Below, in pieces: positions 6,962 through 14,301 of a stretch of DNA of 16,414 nt; position 1 is the stretch's first letter, and the number at the start of each line of letters is the position of its first letter. The DNA comes from Methylomonas sp. (GTDB taxonomy: Bacteria > Pseudomonadota > Gammaproteobacteria > Methylococcales > Methylomonadaceae), in assembly GCA_026989715.1 (NCBI GenBank), contig JALSIU010000209.1, forward strand, positions 1 to 16,414, written 5' to 3'. The position numbers were made by a program, and so were the translations under genes. The notes under the pieces were generated by a model. That model did no database searches. It was not told the DNA's origin and worked only from the letters and a program-made list of their open reading frames with translations.

Positions 6962-8143
6962 TTATTTAGTTTTTGTCGATTGTAATAAGTCTTTGGAAAA
7001 GACGACCACTTGATTTTTACCATTACTTTTGGCTTTGTACATGGCTAAATCAGCATAATGAATAAAAGTGTCTATGTTTTCTCCTTGCTTTTGCAAATTG
7101 TTATGCGTGATGCAATACATGCCGATACTTACGCTGATGGAGACCTTTTGCTTTTTGAACGTCCATTGTAATGCTGCTATCGCTTCGCGTATGCGTTCTG
7201 CAAAATAAAGACCATTGGCACAGTCTGTTTTGCGGAATAAGATAACAAATTCTTCACCGCCAAAGCGTGCCACAATATCTGATTCACGCATTTGACGGCT
7301 GAGTGCTTGGGCGACATCAATTAAAACTTGGTCGCCGTTGTTGTGGCCATAGGTGTCATTAATACTTTTAAAATAATCTAAATCCAGTAATAACATGCAT
7401 AAGTTATCGCCATAACGTTTTGCCATGGCGAGTGCTTTAGTCGCGTGCGTATAAAAAAAGCGGCGATTATGTAGCTGAGTTAAATTATCTACCATGGATA
7501 GGTTTTCAAAACGCTGTTTTAAGGCGGTGGCTTCATTGAGTGCTTTTTGTAAGTGTTTGGTTTTTAAGGTAATTTGTTGTTCCATTTGCTGAAATAGGCG
7601 TAAATTACTTAGCATCTGTCCCAGCATATTTTTATAAATTTCTAATAAACGAATGTGCCAATCTGAAAAGTGGTCGGCTTCCGGGTGTGAAATATTTAAG
7701 ACACCAAATAATTCGCCTAATGCCATGACAGGAACACTAATAATGGATCCCGGCATTAATGTTTCTTGATCAATGCTAAACCGGCTATCACTCGCGCAGT
7801 TTGTACAGTGTTGTAATTTGCCGGTTTGTGCGGCTAAGCCAATAACCCCTTCACCTAGCCGGAATGTTAAGGGAGTATAGTTTTCTGATTGCCCGGTTGC
7901 TGCCTCATAACTGCTTAAGCCGGTTAAATTAACTAATTCATTGTCATCGGTTTTAATAAAAAATGAACAACGCTCCATGTCTTGATTGCTGATTAGGACG
8001 CTTAATGCTTCTCTAATCAGTTGTTTGTCGCTAATTTTTTGTAGATTATCGATTTCTGATAAGGCTCTGACCGCAGATAATGCATTTAACAAATCAAGCA
8101 GAACGTCGTGAAACCCTAGTACATCAATATTTTGTATTTCCAT
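6962..8143 (-). CDS. GAF-GGDEF diguanylate cyclase with inhibitory site
   Basis: 393 residues, cytosolic, no membrane segments. Residues about 30-180 form a GAF-type sensor domain (PLTFRLGEGVIGLAAQTG, ISVPVMALGELFGVLNISH). It contains an unusual Cys113-x-x-Cys116 pair where many GAF domains have a plain D.RF loop. A helical coiled-coil linker spans about 182-215. The GGDEF domain starts at DNLTQLHNRRFF. The signature is RFGGEEF, with GGEEF at 295-299, and the metal-binding Asp lies in LLLDLDYFKSIND. An RxxD inhibitory site (RESD, 286-289) lies exactly five residues before it, so an active, product-inhibited cyclase making c-di-GMP from two GTP is expected. The gene follows the HDOD gene by 14 nt (AGG ribosome site before the ATG) and appears to be the last member of the sdh cluster. 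The signal sensed is unknown. Confidence 0.93.
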   Translation of the reverse strand: MEIQNIDVLGFHDVLLDLLNALSAVRALSEIDNLQKISDKQLIREALSVLISNQDMERCSFFIKTDDNELVNLTGLSSYEAATGQSENYTPLTFRLGEGVIGLAAQTGKLQHCTNCASDSRFSIDQETLMPGSIISVPVMALGELFGVLNISHPEADHFSDWHIRLLEIYKNMLGQMLSNLRLFQQMEQQITLKTKHLQKALNEATALKQRFENLSMVDNLTQLHNRRFFYTHATKALAMAKRYGDNLCMLLLDLDYFKSINDTYGHNNGDQVLIDVAQALSRQMRESDIVARFGGEEFVILFRKTDCANGLYFAERIREAIAALQWTFKKQKVSISVSIGMYCITHNNLQKQGENIDTFIHYADLAMYKAKSNGKNQVVVFSKDLLQSTKTK

Positions 8144-8157
8144 CGTTTGCCTATCAA

Positions 8158-9024
8158 TTATTGGCTAATGAGTGTTTGTACCAAGAGCTTAAAGTCGTCC
8201 ATCTGTAAGGCAACTTCAGTTTTAATGCTTAATAATTGTGTTGGTTTTAGCTCTAAAAAGGCTAATAAATCTATCATATTGGGGTCTATTACGGCATCGC
8301 AATTCTCGTTTATCATCTTAACTAATAAAGAGGCAATTTTTAATAGAACAATGGCAGGTAGTTCATCACCTGAATAGTCAGTATCTAAATAATGATTGGT
8401 TATTTGTTGGAAAGCAATGGGTAATTGCCAGCTGCGCAACAAATAACCGCCAATAATATATTGATCGGTTGCATAATGGTGCGCCATTAATTTTCCGAGT
8501 GGTTCGGAGGTCTTTTGTTCTTGTAAAAACAGGCTATTCATTGCCGTTGGATAGACACAAACTGCGGCTAATAGACCAATGTCTAGTAATATGCCCGCTG
8601 TATAAAGCAGGGCAGGGTCAAGGTCTTGACGCTTTAATAATTGCGCAATTTTTTGTGCACAAACGGCTGTTAATAGGGCATTATGCCAAAACCGTTCGGC
8701 ATTAAACTGGTGGCATTGACTGCTGTCTAAGGTTATATTGAGTAAAACGCTTAAGCTTAGACTTTTAACTAATTTTAAGCCTAAGACATTGATAACGGCG
8801 ATACGCAAATCGGTTATTTTTCCAGCGTAACCAAAGTAGGCTGAGTTAGCCAGAGCCAATAAGCGGGCGACTAGAATGGGCGAAGACGAAATAATGCGTA
8901 CCAAGTTGTCCAGTTCAATGTCAGGGTCATTAATTGCGGCCAAAATATGACTACTTTCTTCAGGTAAAGCAGGTAAATTTTTTAATTTAGCAATATCTAA
9001 TATTTTAATTTCAATGTCGGCCAT
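8158..9024 (-). CDS. HDOD domain protein
   Basis: 288 residues, almost entirely one HDOD domain (about 12-210). The signatures are LPALPEESSHILAAINDPD near the N-terminus, then SSPILVARLLALANSAYFG and the following AVINVLGLKLV. HDOD domains resemble HD phosphohydrolases but usually lack the full metal-binding set and act as signalling scaffolds, often beside GGDEF or kinase proteins. A second part has FWHNALLTAVCAQKIAQL, typical of the family. No extra output domain is present. It lies 24 nt after ygfX and 14 nt before the GAF-GGDEF gene, so it probably works with that cyclase, an inference from context. The leader before the ATG is A/T-rich without a good Shine-Dalgarno. Confidence 0.9.
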   Translation of the reverse strand: MADIEIKILDIAKLKNLPALPEESSHILAAINDPDIELDNLVRIISSSPILVARLLALANSAYFGYAGKITDLRIAVINVLGLKLVKSLSLSVLLNITLDSSQCHQFNAERFWHNALLTAVCAQKIAQLLKRQDLDPALLYTAGILLDIGLLAAVCVYPTAMNSLFLQEQKTSEPLGKLMAHHYATDQYIIGGYLLRSWQLPIAFQQITNHYLDTDYSGDELPAIVLLKIASLLVKMINENCDAVIDPNMIDLLAFLELKPTQLLSIKTEVALQMDDFKLLVQTLISQ

Positions 9025-9048
9025 TTTTTTAAATATAATGTTAGCGAG

Positions 9049-9480
9049 TTACGGTTCAGCGTTTTGCGCATTGATTTTTAATGTAACGCGTAATTGTCGG
9101 TATATTTCATTTGGCAAGGTGTCACGGAAAATAAGTATCGTTCGGCGTTGATTGTCTGCTATGACATGCAAGATAATAATAAATGATGTGATAACACTTG
9201 AATTTAATATCTGTATAGTCGTAAATTGTTGTTGTGTGCGTTGTTGCCATGCAAATACATCAGTATATTTTAGTGTTGTCGTATAAACTCCGTGTCGATA
9301 GCCTTGTATCTGCCAATAAAAACTAGAGACAAGTAATGCAATGAGCAATAACTTGATTGCTAATGAGAGCGTTATTGCGATACTGCTAAGTATAGCTAAA
9401 CTATGTATTGCAACAATAAAAATAAGCAAGTACGTTGATTGTTGTACCTTAATGCATAAAGGTGGTGCGGATTTTTGCAA
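9049..9480 (-). CDS. ygfX: YgfX-family inner membrane protein (CptA-like)
   Basis: 143 residues. Two adjacent hydrophobic helices (about 15-36 and 39-57) place it in the inner membrane. The cytoplasmic part ends in RRTILIFRDTLPNEIYRQLRVTLK, which matches the YgfX ending (RR..LI.RD.L....YR.LRV.L). In E. coli the sdhE-ygfX pair has been described both as a toxin-antitoxin pair (CptBA) and, for SdhE, as the SDH flavinylation factor. The reading frame has no ATG. It starts at TTG, 5 nt after a strong AAGAGG, and overlaps sdhE by 32 nt, the same overlapping arrangement as in other gammas. Sequence similarity is diffuse, but synteny and topology agree. Confidence 0.8.
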   Translation of the reverse strand: MQKSAPPLCIKVQQSTYLLIFIVAIHSLAILSSIAITLSLAIKLLLIALLVSSFYWQIQGYRHGVYTTTLKYTDVFAWQQRTQQQFTTIQILNSSVITSFIIILHVIADNQRRTILIFRDTLPNEIYRQLRVTLKINAQNAEP

Positions 9481-9691
9481 CGATACCTCTTAAATGACGG
9501 TTTTTAGGTTCATTATTTAAAAAAAAATAGCTTAATAAGCACTTGTCTTCTAGTGCCAATAGCATGACAAAGGCTTGTTGTTCTACGCCTTTCGCTAGCA
9601 TGTATTCTTGCTCCAAATAAGTCGTTAGCATAACATCCAATTCTTTTGCACCGCGCCGACACTGCCAGCGTAGGTGTTTAATATTGGGCAT
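9449..9691 (-). CDS. sdhE: Succinate dehydrogenase flavinylation factor SdhE
   Basis: 80 residues, the usual length of the family. SdhE assists covalent FAD attachment to SdhA. The N-terminal LRWQCRRGAKELD contains the defining RGxxE motif (Arg13-Gly14, Glu17), followed by the helical LEQEYMLAKG..Q..FVMLLALEDKCLLSYFF. It starts 6 nt after the sdhB stop and overlaps ygfX at its 3' end. Placement directly after sdhB couples synthesis of the flavoprotein to its assembly factor. The usual family D.DL..W segment reads DKCLLSYF here, a minor deviation. Confidence 0.93.
   Translation of the reverse strand: MPNIKHLRWQCRRGAKELDVMLTTYLEQEYMLAKGVEQQAFVMLLALEDKCLLSYFFLNNEPKNRHLRGIVAKIRTTFMH
9486..9491 (-). 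promoter_or_regulatory. Ribosome binding site for the TTG start of ygfX
   Basis: AAGAGG lies inside the sdhE coding region, 5 nt before the TTG codon at 9480. There is no alternative Met in the YgfX N-terminal region, so this site supports the TTG start. Confidence 0.55.
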
Positions 9692-9697
9692 ATGGGG

Positions 9698-10483
9698 CTA
9701 GCCTTCTTGTCGTATTAAGAGCATTTTTTTAATTTCTGCAATTGCTTTAGCAGGGTTCAAGCCTTTAGGGCAAGTATCCGTACAATTCATAATGGTATGG
9801 CAACGGTAGAGCTTAAAAGGGTCTTCCAGTTCATCTAGGCGTTCGCCTGTTTGTTCGTCACGACTATCATTTAACCAACGATAGGCTTGTAATAAGATGG
9901 CAGGCCCTAAATAACGCTCGCTATTCCACCAGTAGCTAGGGCAACTAGTGGAACAGCAGGCACATAATACACATTCATAAAGCCCATCTAGTTGTTTACG
10001 CTCATCAATGCTTTGCAGGCGTTCACTATCTGCTGGTAGAGGGGATTCTGTTTCTATCCATGGCTTAATGGAGGCATATTGTGCATAAAAATGGGTCATA
10101 TCTGCAACGAGGTCTTTGATGACCTCCATATGGGGTAGTGGGAATATTTTAATGCTACCTGGGTAATCAGCAATGGCTTTAATGCAGGCTAAGGTATTTT
10201 TACCATTGACGTTCATTGCGCAGGAGCCGCAAACCCCTTCACGGCAAGAACGTCGAAAGCTTAGGCTACTGTCGATTTCATTTTTAATTTTTAGAATTAA
10301 ATCCAGTACCATCGCACCGCATTGGTCTAAATCAATATCATAACTGTCAATACGCGGGTTGGCATCCGTATCCGGATCCCAGCGATAGACTTCGACTCTT
10401 TTAATGCGTGTTGCTCCCTCGGGCGCGGCAAAAAAACGACCTTTTTGTACAACGGAGTTTTTGGGTAAAGTAAATTCAACCAT
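9698..10483 (-). CDS. sdhB: Succinate dehydrogenase iron-sulfur subunit
   Basis: 261 residues. It carries electrons from SdhA FAD to the membrane quinone site in complex II. All three clusters are intact: [2Fe-2S] ligands Cys80, Cys85, Cys88 and Cys100 (CREGVCGSC plus LAC); [4Fe-4S] Cys171, Cys174, Cys177 with Cys238; and [3Fe-4S] Cys181, Cys228 and Cys234 (CHTIMNCTDTCPKG). The N-terminal extension (FTLPKNSVVQKGRFFAAPEGA) is longer than in E. coli and resembles the mitochondrial/alphaproteobacterial and non-enteric gamma type. Its ATG overlaps the sdhA stop by one base (TAATG), indicating translational coupling. Confidence 0.98.
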   Translation of the reverse strand: MVEFTLPKNSVVQKGRFFAAPEGATRIKRVEVYRWDPDTDANPRIDSYDIDLDQCGAMVLDLILKIKNEIDSSLSFRRSCREGVCGSCAMNVNGKNTLACIKAIADYPGSIKIFPLPHMEVIKDLVADMTHFYAQYASIKPWIETESPLPADSERLQSIDERKQLDGLYECVLCACCSTSCPSYWWNSERYLGPAILLQAYRWLNDSRDEQTGERLDELEDPFKLYRCHTIMNCTDTCPKGLNPAKAIAEIKKMLLIRQEG

Positions 10484-12267
10484 TAGTAGACCCTCTTTTT
10501 CGGTGGAATCATGTCAACCTCATCCGTTAGGGTGTACATATGTACCGGCCGGTAATCAATTTGTACATGATTGTTTTCTAACCATAATAATGTATGCTTT
10601 AACCAGTTTTCATCATCTCTTTCCGGAAAATCGTCCCGTGCGTGGCCGCCACGGCTTTCAGTACGATTTGCAGCGGCAGCCATAGTCACCATAGATAAAT
10701 CCAGTAAATTGGTTAATTCTAAAGCTTCCACTAAATCGGTATTCCAAATTAAAGAATGGTCTGTTAACTGCACATCATGAAAAGAATCGCGAATCTGCGC
10801 GATTTTTTGCTCGCCTGCGGCCAATAGATCCGCCGTTCTAAAAACAGCAGCATGTTTTTGCATAGTTTTTTGCATTTGTAGACGAATATTCGCTGTGGGG
10901 GTGCTTCCTTTTGCAAAACGTATGCCGTCAAAACGTGCTAAGGCTTTATCGTAAGCATCGGTTGCTAATGGCTTATGAGGAGTACCCGGCTTAATGAGTT
11001 CTGCACAGCGTATTGCGGCAGCCCGCCCAAAGACTACTAAATCTAATAATGAATTAGAGCCTAAGCGGTTAGCACCATGTACGGAAACACAGGCTGTTTC
11101 ACCGATTGCCATTAAGCCCGGAACGACTTTATCAGGGTCGCCATCCTGTCGTGTGACGACTTCGGCCTTATAATTAGTTGGTATGCCGCCCATATTGTAG
11201 TGTACCGTTGGGATGACCGGGATAGGTTCTTGCGTCACATCCACATCCGCAAAAATGCGTGCCGTTTCGGTGATGCCGGGTAAACGCTCATGAATGATGG
11301 CAGGATCTAAATGATGAATATGCAAATAGGCGTGGTCACTTTCTGCTCCGACACCGCGGCCGGCATTCACTTCCATTGTAATGGCACGGCTCACGACATC
11401 ACGTGAGGCTAAATCTTTTGCATGTGGGGCGTAAGTTTCCATAAAACGCTCCCCCTTAGAATTGGTTAAATAGCCACCTTCGCCTCGCACACCTTCCGTA
11501 ATTAAACAGCCGGCACCATAAATGCCTGTTGGGTGAAACTGAATGAACTCCATGTCTTGTAACGCTAATCCTGCGCGTAAGACCATAGCACTACCATCGC
11601 CGGTGACTGTATGGGCAGAGGTACAAGAGAAAAAACAACGCCCATAACCACCGGTTGCCAAAACAGTCGTATGAGCTTTAAAGACGTGTAAAGAACCGTC
11701 TTCTAAGCACCATGCCAAAACCCCACGACATGTTCCCGCTTCCATAATTAAATCAATGACGATATATTCTATAAAAAATTCGGCATGATGCTTTAATGAT
11801 TGTTGATAAAGGGTATGTAAAATAGCATGACCTGTGACATCGGCGGCTGCACAGGTTCTTTGTGCTGTGCCTTCACCAAAATGGGTGGTCATGCCACCAA
11901 AAGCACGTTGATAAATTTTGCCATCTTTATTGCGTGAAAAAGGAACGCCATAATGCTCTAATTCCAAAACTGCCGGGATGGCTTCACGACACATATATTC
12001 AATGGCATCTTGGTCACCTAACCAATCAGACCCTTTTACGGTATCATACATATGCCAGCGCCAATCATCTTCGCCATTATTGCCCAGTGCAGCACTAATA
12101 CCGCCTTGGGCGGCAACGGTATGACTACGGGTTGGAAATACTTTGGAGATGCAGGCGGTTTTCAAACCTTTTTCTACCATGCCAAAGGTTGCGCGTAAGC
12201 CTGCACCGCCTGCGCCTACGACTAAGACATCATGTTCATGTGTAATAATTTTGTATTTATCTTTCAT
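10483..12267 (-). CDS. sdhA: Succinate dehydrogenase flavoprotein subunit
   Basis: 594 residues. It oxidises succinate to fumarate in the TCA cycle and feeds electrons to SdhB. The dinucleotide fold is VLVVGAGGAGLRA (14-26). The covalent FAD ligand is His49 in RSHTVAAQGG. Substrate-site motifs are FHPTG (244-248), GVRGEGG (Arg261), HYNMGG (356-361) and HGANRLGSNSLLDL (397-410). No key residue is missing. It begins 8 nt after sdhD, with AGGA in the sdhD 3' end as a somewhat distant ribosome site. The overall type is SdhA rather than FrdA, since it sits with separate heme-binding SdhC and SdhD and reads like mitochondrial-type SDHs. Confidence 0.98.
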   Translation of the reverse strand: MKDKYKIITHEHDVLVVGAGGAGLRATFGMVEKGLKTACISKVFPTRSHTVAAQGGISAALGNNGEDDWRWHMYDTVKGSDWLGDQDAIEYMCREAIPAVLELEHYGVPFSRNKDGKIYQRAFGGMTTHFGEGTAQRTCAAADVTGHAILHTLYQQSLKHHAEFFIEYIVIDLIMEAGTCRGVLAWCLEDGSLHVFKAHTTVLATGGYGRCFFSCTSAHTVTGDGSAMVLRAGLALQDMEFIQFHPTGIYGAGCLITEGVRGEGGYLTNSKGERFMETYAPHAKDLASRDVVSRAITMEVNAGRGVGAESDHAYLHIHHLDPAIIHERLPGITETARIFADVDVTQEPIPVIPTVHYNMGGIPTNYKAEVVTRQDGDPDKVVPGLMAIGETACVSVHGANRLGSNSLLDLVVFGRAAAIRCAELIKPGTPHKPLATDAYDKALARFDGIRFAKGSTPTANIRLQMQKTMQKHAAVFRTADLLAAGEQKIAQIRDSFHDVQLTDHSLIWNTDLVEALELTNLLDLSMVTMAAAANRTESRGGHARDDFPERDDENWLKHTLLWLENNHVQIDYRPVHMYTLTDEVDMIPPKKRVY

Positions 12268-12275
12268 TGGGTTAT

Positions 12276-12659
12276 TTATCCTACTGCAACCGCGATACCA
12301 ATAGCATAAGCAAGTGTTGCTAATGCAGCGCCTGTAAACGTTAATTTAACCAGCCAAATGGATACAATTTTAAGCCATTCAGGGCTTAGATAATCTTCAA
12401 TGACAACCTGTATGCCTAATGCGGCATGGTAAAAACCTAAGAATGCCCAAGCTAGTAATAAAGTGAAATTAACAGGGCTGGCTATCCATTGCTGCATTTC
12501 AGGGTAGGAGGCTTGAAAAAGGTGCTGTAGGAATAAAATCAACCAAAATGACAGGGGGATTAATGCAACAGCGGTAACGCGTTGCATCCACCAATGTGTT
12601 GTCCCGCTTTTTGCAGAGCCAAGCCCACGTGCTTTAGCTAAAGGGGTTTTGTACGTCAT
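12276..12659 (-). CDS. sdhD: Succinate dehydrogenase membrane anchor subunit SdhD
   Basis: 127 residues with three membrane helices (about 27-46, 65-87 and 97-122). The N-terminal ARGLGSAKSGTTHWWMQRVTA is typical of this SDH class. His78 in FYHAALGIQ is the likely axial heme b ligand, and Asp89-Tyr90 lie in the quinone-site region (VVIEDY). The longest frame would begin at a TTG at 12665. The ATG at 12659 is preferred because AGGAA at 12667-12671 is 7 nt upstream and the protein then begins MTYKTPLAKARGLG, as in relatives. It starts 2 nt after the sdhC stop (TGA, AA, ATG), so translation is coupled. Confidence 0.93.
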   Translation of the reverse strand: MTYKTPLAKARGLGSAKSGTTHWWMQRVTAVALIPLSFWLILFLQHLFQASYPEMQQWIASPVNFTLLLAWAFLGFYHAALGIQVVIEDYLSPEWLKIVSIWLVKLTFTGAALATLAYAIGIAVAVG

Positions 12660-12661
12660 TT

Positions 12662-13048
12662 TCAAATTCCTAAATTAACAAATAAGAAGCTAATGAAAGT
12701 CATTGCGATAGAGGCAAATAACTCTAATATGATGTAATAGTTCATTAGCAGTTTGTCGTAGCCTTCGCCTGCATCCCAGATTAAATGGCGTACGCCATGA
12801 CATAGGTGAAAAAATAAAGCATAGACCATCAACCATAGCGCTGTTTTGGCAAAAGGTTGTTGAATAAATTGCTGCATTGCATTAAAGCTACTGTTGCCAT
12901 CTTGTATGATGGCCAAACTCATAACGAACAGAATTAAACCGGCCGCTAATAGCACGCCGGTCATTCTATGGGTTACGGATACGACAGCCGTTAATGGCAG
13001 TCTATATACTTGCAAATGTGGCGAAAGCGGCCTTTTTCTTTGTTTCAT
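12662..13048 (-). CDS. sdhC: Succinate dehydrogenase cytochrome b556 subunit SdhC
   Basis: 128 residues and three membrane helices (about 28-47, 66-86 and 103-125). Family landmarks are RPLSPHLQVYRLPLTAVVSVTHRMTG, where Ser24 and Arg28 correspond to the quinone-site residues of SdhC. His81 in FHLCHGVRHLIWD is the heme b ligand. The frame is open to a TTG at 13102, but that would add 18 residues not seen in the family and cover the promoter. The ATG at 13048 gives the normal length and a normal start (MKQRKRPLSPHLQ), with GAGGG about 10 nt upstream. It is the first gene of the sdh cluster. Confidence 0.94.
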   Translation of the reverse strand: MKQRKRPLSPHLQVYRLPLTAVVSVTHRMTGVLLAAGLILFVMSLAIIQDGNSSFNAMQQFIQQPFAKTALWLMVYALFFHLCHGVRHLIWDAGEGYDKLLMNYYIILELFASIAMTFISFLFVNLGI

Positions 13049-13081
13049 AGCACAATAGCCCTCTTTGGAGTGAATGCTTTC

Positions 13082-13111
13082 ATAATACAGATTAGCGCGC
13101 AATTATTCCAA
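13082..13111 (-). promoter_or_regulatory. Putative sdh operon promoter
   Basis: On the minus strand, TTGGAA (13106-13111) and TATTAT (13082-13087) are separated by 18 nt and would give a leader of about 25-30 nt before the sdhC ATG. A small inverted repeat CAATT-AG-AATTG (13109-13120) overlaps the -35 side and could be an operator, although the sequence alone does not identify a regulator. Confidence 0.5.
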
Positions 13112-13215
13112 TTAGAATTGATATTTATGGGTGTCTATAAAAAACAATCAAAATATGCCTCAGTTGCTTACCGTCGAGTATGATAATCTTGCGTTTAATT
13201 TGTAATTGAAGGACT

Positions 13216-14199
13216 TTAGGCGACAGAGAGTATGATTTTGCCTCTATGTTGACCGGATTGCATCAGTGCATGTGCTTGTTCGGCTTCTGCTAATGGGTAA
13301 CTTTGATAAATGTAAGGGCGAATGGTGTTGTTAGCTAAGAGTGGCCAGACTTTTTGGTGTAATGCTTGTGCAATGTTGGCTTTAAATTCGGTATTGCGTG
13401 CGCGTAAAGTTGAGCCGGTGAGTGTGAGTCGCTTGAGCATGATGGGTAGTAAATTTAATTCTGTTTTGATGCCTTGTTGTAAAGCAATGTGTACTAAGCG
13501 TGCATCAAAGTCCATGCATTGTATGTTGCGTTGTAAGTAATCACCGCCAATGATGTCTAAAATGACATTCACGCCTTGATTTTTTGTGTATTTTTTGATG
13601 ACTTCAACAAAATCTTGGCAAGGGTAATTAATCGCTAAATCCGCTCCTAGCATCAGGCAAAAGTCGCACTTTTCAGCGTTGCCGGCGGTGACGATGACTT
13701 GCGCATCAAAAGCTTTTGCTAGCTGGATTGCCGTTGTACCGATACCGCTACTACCGCCATGTATCAATATTATTTCGCCGGCCTGTAATTGGGCGCGATC
13801 AAAAACATTGCTCCAGACGGTAAAAAAGGTTTCAGGGAGTGCGGCGGCTTCGATAAAACTCAGGTTATCAGGAATTGGTAGGCATAATGAGGCTGTCGCA
13901 GTGCAATATTCCGCATAGCCGCCACCTGTGACTAAGGCGCAAACTGTATCGCCTATATGCCATGAAGTGATATTACTGCCGAGTGCGACAATCGTACCTG
14001 CTACCTCTAAGCCTAGAATACCTGATGCACCAGGTGGCGGCGGGTAGAGTCCTTGACGTTGCATGATATCTGGTCGATTAATGCCTGCTGCATGGACTTT
14101 TATTAAAACTTCATTCGGGGTGGGCTCAGGGGTAGGGCATTGCCGTATGGCTAGATGATTGTCGGCCGTGTTTGTGTGAATGATTTGTATGGCTTGCAT
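13216..14199 (-). CDS. PIG3-type NAD(P)H quinone oxidoreductase (zinc-free MDR family)
   Basis: 327 residues of the medium-chain dehydrogenase/reductase superfamily, closest by motif to the PIG3/TP53I3-type quinone oxidoreductases. Motifs are NRPDIMQRQGLYPPPPGAS (41-59), ILGLEVAG and the NADPH-binding IHGGSSGIGTTAIQLAK (146-162). The zinc-ligand cysteines of alcohol dehydrogenases are absent. The reaction expected is NAD(P)H-dependent reduction of quinones or related enones. The frame is open 28 codons further to an ATG at 14283, but that extension runs through the terminator hairpin of the upstream gene and has no family similarity. The ATG used gives MQAIQIIH, aligned with the normal N-terminus, although no good Shine-Dalgarno precedes it. 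No promoter was recognised in the short gap. Confidence 0.92.
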   Translation of the reverse strand: MQAIQIIHTNTADNHLAIRQCPTPEPTPNEVLIKVHAAGINRPDIMQRQGLYPPPPGASGILGLEVAGTIVALGSNITSWHIGDTVCALVTGGGYAEYCTATASLCLPIPDNLSFIEAAALPETFFTVWSNVFDRAQLQAGEIILIHGGSSGIGTTAIQLAKAFDAQVIVTAGNAEKCDFCLMLGADLAINYPCQDFVEVIKKYTKNQGVNVILDIIGGDYLQRNIQCMDFDARLVHIALQQGIKTELNLLPIMLKRLTLTGSTLRARNTEFKANIAQALHQKVWPLLANNTIRPYIYQSYPLAEAEQAHALMQSGQHRGKIILSVA

Positions 14200-14242
14200 G
14201 TTTGCAATGGGTTTGCTGTTTGGTATTGGGGAGCTAAATTTA

Positions 14243-14280
14243 AAAGCCTGCGTCCTTAAAGCAGGGAGTGCGCAGGCTTT
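14243..14280 (-). terminator. Rho-independent terminator after the lipoprotein gene
   Basis: A 10-bp stem (14243-14252 paired with 14271-14280, core GCCTGCG/CGCAGGC) has an 18-nt loop and is followed on the minus strand by TTTTAAATTT. It starts about 22 nt after the lipoprotein stop codon. Its A-rich 5' side and T-rich 3' side could also allow function on the plus strand. Confidence 0.8.
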
Positions 14281-14301
14281 CATTTTAGATGTGCCGTAGG
14301 A

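Noticed and set aside
9049..9691. sdhE-ygfX as a toxin-antitoxin module
   Set aside because: The pair has been described that way in E. coli (CptBA), but position directly after sdhB and the RGxxE motif support the flavinylation role; the toxin role is left open and not annotated.
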